Shown piece after piece: positions 4,421 through 7,000 of a stretch of DNA of 7,000 bases. Source of the stretch: Muribaculaceae bacterium (lineage in GTDB: Bacteria > Bacteroidota > Bacteroidia > Bacteroidales > Muribaculaceae); contig VSPN01000070.1 of assembly GCA_009775355.1 (NCBI GenBank), positions 1 to 7,000 of the forward strand. The letters run 5' to 3'. Below the pieces are notes generated by a model, which saw only the letters and a program-made list of their open reading frames with translations, made no database searches and was not told where the DNA came from. The position numbers and the translations under genes were made by a program. Every line of letters begins with the position of its first letter. Position 1 is the first letter of the stretch.

Positions 4421-6529
4421 ATGAACAGACTGACCATTCTGGCAGCGGGCGCCATGCTGCTTGCCTCCCAGACAACCGACATCATGGCTGAACGACAGAA
4501 TCCGTTCCTGCAGCCCTATGACACGAAGTACGAGATCGCGCCGTTCGACAAGATCGAGACCGCCGATTTCATACCGGCCATCAAGGCCGGCATCGAGGAA
4601 CAGGACCAGGCAATTTTCAACATAATCCGCAACCGCGCGACTCCCGATTTCGACAACACCATCCTTCCGCTCGAAAACCTCTCCCCCATTCTGGAGCGTG
4701 TGTGCGGCGTCTTCTATCACTACATGGAGGCGATGTCGACTCCGGAATTCGCGGCAATGGCCGACGAGGCGATCCCTCTGCTCAACGAGGCCAACAACAA
4801 GCTTATGCTCAACGATCAGCTTTTCCAGCGCATCAAGAGCGTCTATGACATGCGCGACAAGATGGGACTCACCCCTGTGCAGAAGCGCGTAGTCGAGAAA
4901 TACTACCGCGAGTTTGCAGAGCAGGGGGCAGCTCTGCCTGCCGACAAGAAAGAGGAACTTGTAAAAATCAACAACGAGCTTTCGAAACTGTTCATACAGT
5001 TCAACCGCAACCTTCTGAACGCCACCAACCAGTTCGCGGTCATCGTGTATGACAAGAAAGAGCTTTCCGGACTTCCGGAGTCATCTGTGGCCCAGGCGGC
5101 CGAGGAAGCAGCTTCGCGCGGTCTCACCCACAGCTGGGTCTTCACTCTTCATGCCCCGAGCCGTCTTCCGGTGCTCCAGTATGCCGACTCGCGCGGTCTC
5201 CGCAAGGCTATCTATCAGGGCTACACCAATCTCGCGTCATATGGAGAGAACTCCAACCTGCCTGTGATCAGCAAGATCGTGAGTCTGCGCGACAAGAAAG
5301 CGCATCTCATGGGATTCGACACTTTCGCCCAGATGATGACATCGCGTGTCATGGCCAAGACTCCTGAAGCCGCGACCCAGCTTCTGATGCAGGTTTTCGA
5401 ACCGGCGGTGAACCGCAGCCGCGAGGAAGTGGCCGACATGCAGGCATATGTCGACGCACACGGCGGAGGGTTCAAGATCGCACCTTACGACTACTATTAT
5501 TATGCCGACAAGGTGAAGAAACAGAAGTTCGACCTCGACGAGGCAGAGATACGCCCCTATTTCGCACTTGACAACGTGATGAAGGGAATGTTTGACGCCA
5601 CTGAGAAACTGTATGGTGTCAAGATGATCCCGATGCCCGATGCCCCCAAATATATGGACGACGTGCAGGTGTTTGATGTGGTCGACGCCAAGACAGGCGA
5701 ACACGTGGCCGTGTGGATGTGCGACTATTTCCCCCGCGACACGAAGCGTCAGGGCGCCTGGATGGAGCAGATGCAGAGCGCCGGCCTCTATGGCGACGGT
5801 TCATACAAGCGCCCCATCGTATACAATGTCGGCAATTTCACGCGCCCGACAGCCGAGACTCCCTCTCTGCTAACTACAGACGAGGTGGAGACAATGTTCC
5901 ACGAGTTCGGGCACGCCCTTCAGGGCATGCTGACCACCGCCCCCTACAAATCGCTCGCGGGCACGAACGTGGACCGCGACTACGTGGAGATGTGCTCGCA
6001 GATCAACGAGCACTGGGCTTTCGAGCCGGAAGTACTCAAGACTTACGCACGCCACTACAAGACGGGCGAGGTCATACCCGACGAACTTGTGGCTAAGATT
6101 TCGGAGGCCGGAAAGTTCAACCAGGGCTTCACCACCACCGAGCTCGCAGGCGCGGCACTGCTCGACATGATGTATGGCGGCGAGGCCGAAGTGGCCGATC
6201 CGAAGGCATTCGAGGCAGAAGTGGCTGAAAAGATCGGCATGCCTGAGGAAATCACATTCCGCTACCGCTCACCCTACTTCAAGCACATTTTCGGCGATGA
6301 CGGCTACGCATCGGGTTACTACACCTATCTGTGGGCCCAGGTTCTTGAGGCCGACGCATGGGAACTCTTCAAGCAGAAAGGGATCTTTGACAAGAAGACT
6401 GCGGCCAGCTTCAAGAAGAACATTCTTGAATCGGGCGACACTGAAGACGCCATGATTCTTTTCAAGCGCTTCCGCGGCCACGAACCCGACTCGAAAGCAC
6501 TTCTGCGTCTGCGCGGATTCGAGAAATAG
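4421..6529 (+). CDS. dcp: Secreted M3-family zinc peptidase, peptidyl-dipeptidase Dcp type
   Basis: The 702 residues begin with an N-terminal signal-like segment (MNRLTILAAGAMLLAS, cleavage probably after DIMA near residue 23) with no lipobox cysteine, so export to the periplasm is likely. The mature part, about 680 residues, fits Dcp/oligopeptidase A. The zinc site is complete: HEFGH (H494, E495, H498) and the third ligand E523 in RDYVEMCSQINEHW. Near the C-terminus, YASGYYTYLWAQVLEADAW is the Dcp substrate-binding signature. Dcp removes dipeptides from peptide C-termini and works in peptide breakdown; periplasmic forms would digest imported or released peptides. The frame is open back to an ATG at 4283, and another ATG lies at 4391. 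I prefer 4421 because it gives a signal peptide and lies after the promoter. It appears to be a single-gene unit. A small doubt is Dcp versus another M3 subgroup. Confidence 0.95.
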   Translation: MNRLTILAAGAMLLASQTTDIMAERQNPFLQPYDTKYEIAPFDKIETADFIPAIKAGIEEQDQAIFNIIRNRATPDFDNTILPLENLSPILERVCGVFYHYMEAMSTPEFAAMADEAIPLLNEANNKLMLNDQLFQRIKSVYDMRDKMGLTPVQKRVVEKYYREFAEQGAALPADKKEELVKINNELSKLFIQFNRNLLNATNQFAVIVYDKKELSGLPESSVAQAAEEAASRGLTHSWVFTLHAPSRLPVLQYADSRGLRKAIYQGYTNLASYGENSNLPVISKIVSLRDKKAHLMGFDTFAQMMTSRVMAKTPEAATQLLMQVFEPAVNRSREEVADMQAYVDAHGGGFKIAPYDYYYYADKVKKQKFDLDEAEIRPYFALDNVMKGMFDATEKLYGVKMIPMPDAPKYMDDVQVFDVVDAKTGEHVAVWMCDYFPRDTKRQGAWMEQMQSAGLYGDGSYKRPIVYNVGNFTRPTAETPSLLTTDEVETMFHEFGHALQGMLTTAPYKSLAGTNVDRDYVEMCSQINEHWAFEPEVLKTYARHYKTGEVIPDELVAKISEAGKFNQGFTTTELAGAALLDMMYGGEAEVADPKAFEAEVAEKIGMPEEITFRYRSPYFKHIFGDDGYASGYYTYLWAQVLEADAWELFKQKGIFDKKTAASFKKNILESGDTEDAMILFKRFRGHEPDSKALLRLRGFEK

Positions 6530-6548
6530 TATTTTCCAACCACACCTT

Positions 6549-6581
6549 CAGAGGGGAGACGCCCGCAACGTCTCCCCTCTG
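6549..6581 (+). terminator. Strong hairpin terminator after the M3 peptidase
   Basis: A perfect 13-bp inverted repeat (6549-6561 with 6569-6581) around a 7-nt loop (CCCGCAA) begins 19 bp after the peptidase stop. There is no real T run after it (CCGCTTCAATAA), so it may work with help, or mainly protect the 3' end of the mRNA. Confidence 0.75.
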
Positions 6582-6617
6582 CCGCTTCAATAAACCAGCG
6601 ACACAATAAAACACGCA

Positions 6618-6950
6618 ATGGAATCCGACAATATAATGCCCGAAGACCGGGTACTTCTGAAAAGACTTCTTAAGAAAGAATGCGATTACCCTGTTCCCGA
6701 AAACATACTTGACCGACTAATCGATATGGGACGGATGAAGACATTCGACAAATGGGACAACATTATTTCGGAAGGCGACATCAATCCCGACGTCTACATC
6801 GCAATGGAGGGTATACTCCGATGTTTCTACTGGGACGGCGACCGTGAGAAAACCGCGTTCTTCTCGACATTGCCGACCCTGTTCATGAGCTATCATTCAT
6901 ATTTCCGTGACGAACCGTCATTCTATAGGGATATTCAGTTAATGGCTTGA
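6618..6950 (+). CDS. Crp/Fnr-family regulator, nucleotide-binding fold only (probably truncated)
   Basis: The 110 residues match the N-terminal part of the short Crp/Fnr regulators common in Bacteroidales: a helical start (LLKRLLKKECDYP), then the cyclic-nucleotide-binding-like beta roll from about 38 to 104 with ISEGDINPDVYIAMEGILR and FFSTLPTLFMSYHSYFRDEPSFYR. Full members are about 190-220 residues and follow this with more of the roll, a dimer helix and a C-terminal helix-turn-helix. Here the frame reads DIQLMA and stops at TGA 6948-6950, so no DNA-binding domain is encoded. The same frame is open again after the TGA to the window edge, which would fit a nonsense mutation; a different plus-strand frame (from 6929) also opens, which would fit an insertion. 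The start at 6618 suits the family and lies 36 bp past the preceding terminator. As it stands it could not work as a normal activator. Confidence 0.8.
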   Translation: MESDNIMPEDRVLLKRLLKKECDYPVPENILDRLIDMGRMKTFDKWDNIISEGDINPDVYIAMEGILRCFYWDGDREKTAFFSTLPTLFMSYHSYFRDEPSFYRDIQLMA

Positions 6951-6960
6951 TTTATCAAGC
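6945..6960. repeat. Small perfect inverted repeat at the truncation point
   Basis: GCTTGA (6945-6950) and TCAAGC (6955-6960) form a 6-bp perfect stem around TTTA. The left arm contains the stop codon of the truncated regulator. There is no T run after it, so it is not a good terminator. It could belong to the end of an inserted element, or be chance. Confidence 0.5.
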
Positions 6961-7000
6961 TGAAAATGGAGCGTGGTCGCCCTATGGCGGTGCTGTTTTG

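Overview
The window looks like chromosomal DNA of a Bacteroidales bacterium, probably close to the Muribaculaceae. Three signs point this way: two near-consensus Bacteroidetes promoters (TTTG, 19-20 bp, TAnnTTTG); starts with no Shine-Dalgarno sequence in front of them; and the gene families, namely a RecG-like ATP-binding regulator, an HU protein, paired rhomboids of which one has the Bacteroidetes-type C-terminal tail, an M3 dipeptidase and a short Crp/Fnr regulator. The genus is an inference from the general look of the proteins.

Left part (1 to about 850), AT-rich and accessory-looking: the 3' end of a RecG-like ATP-binding/winged-helix regulator runs in from upstream and stops at 447. 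Six 12-bp tandem units follow directly. In the gene's own frame, four of them end in TAG. In another frame they read VGQK, which resembles the low-complexity linkers I recall from this family. A diverged copy of the gene's last codons comes after the repeats. Then about 290 bp holds no convincing gene, only small repeats and a possible gene remnant. This half-kilobase looks like a decayed or recombining gene end.

Middle (about 850 to 4310), compact and GC-richer: an HU-family gene on the minus strand has a recognisable promoter and a hairpin terminator. Divergent from it is a probable operon of two rhomboid proteases (overlapping when read from their starts) and a membrane-anchored endonuclease/exonuclease/phosphatase-family protein. 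A hairpin terminator closes it.

Right part (4307 to 7000): the 3' arm of that terminator overlaps the -33 element of the next promoter, which drives a secreted M3 peptidyl-dipeptidase (Dcp-type, intact HEFGH zinc site). A perfect 13-bp hairpin ends this gene. Last comes a Crp/Fnr-type regulator whose reading frame stops after its nucleotide-binding fold, with no DNA-binding domain. A small perfect hairpin is centred just past its stop, and another frame opens there and runs to the edge.

I see no clear new defence or mobile system. The most notable points are the repeat-disrupted tail of the first gene, the GASA active-site variant in the second rhomboid, the terminator/promoter overlap, and the truncated regulator at the right edge.
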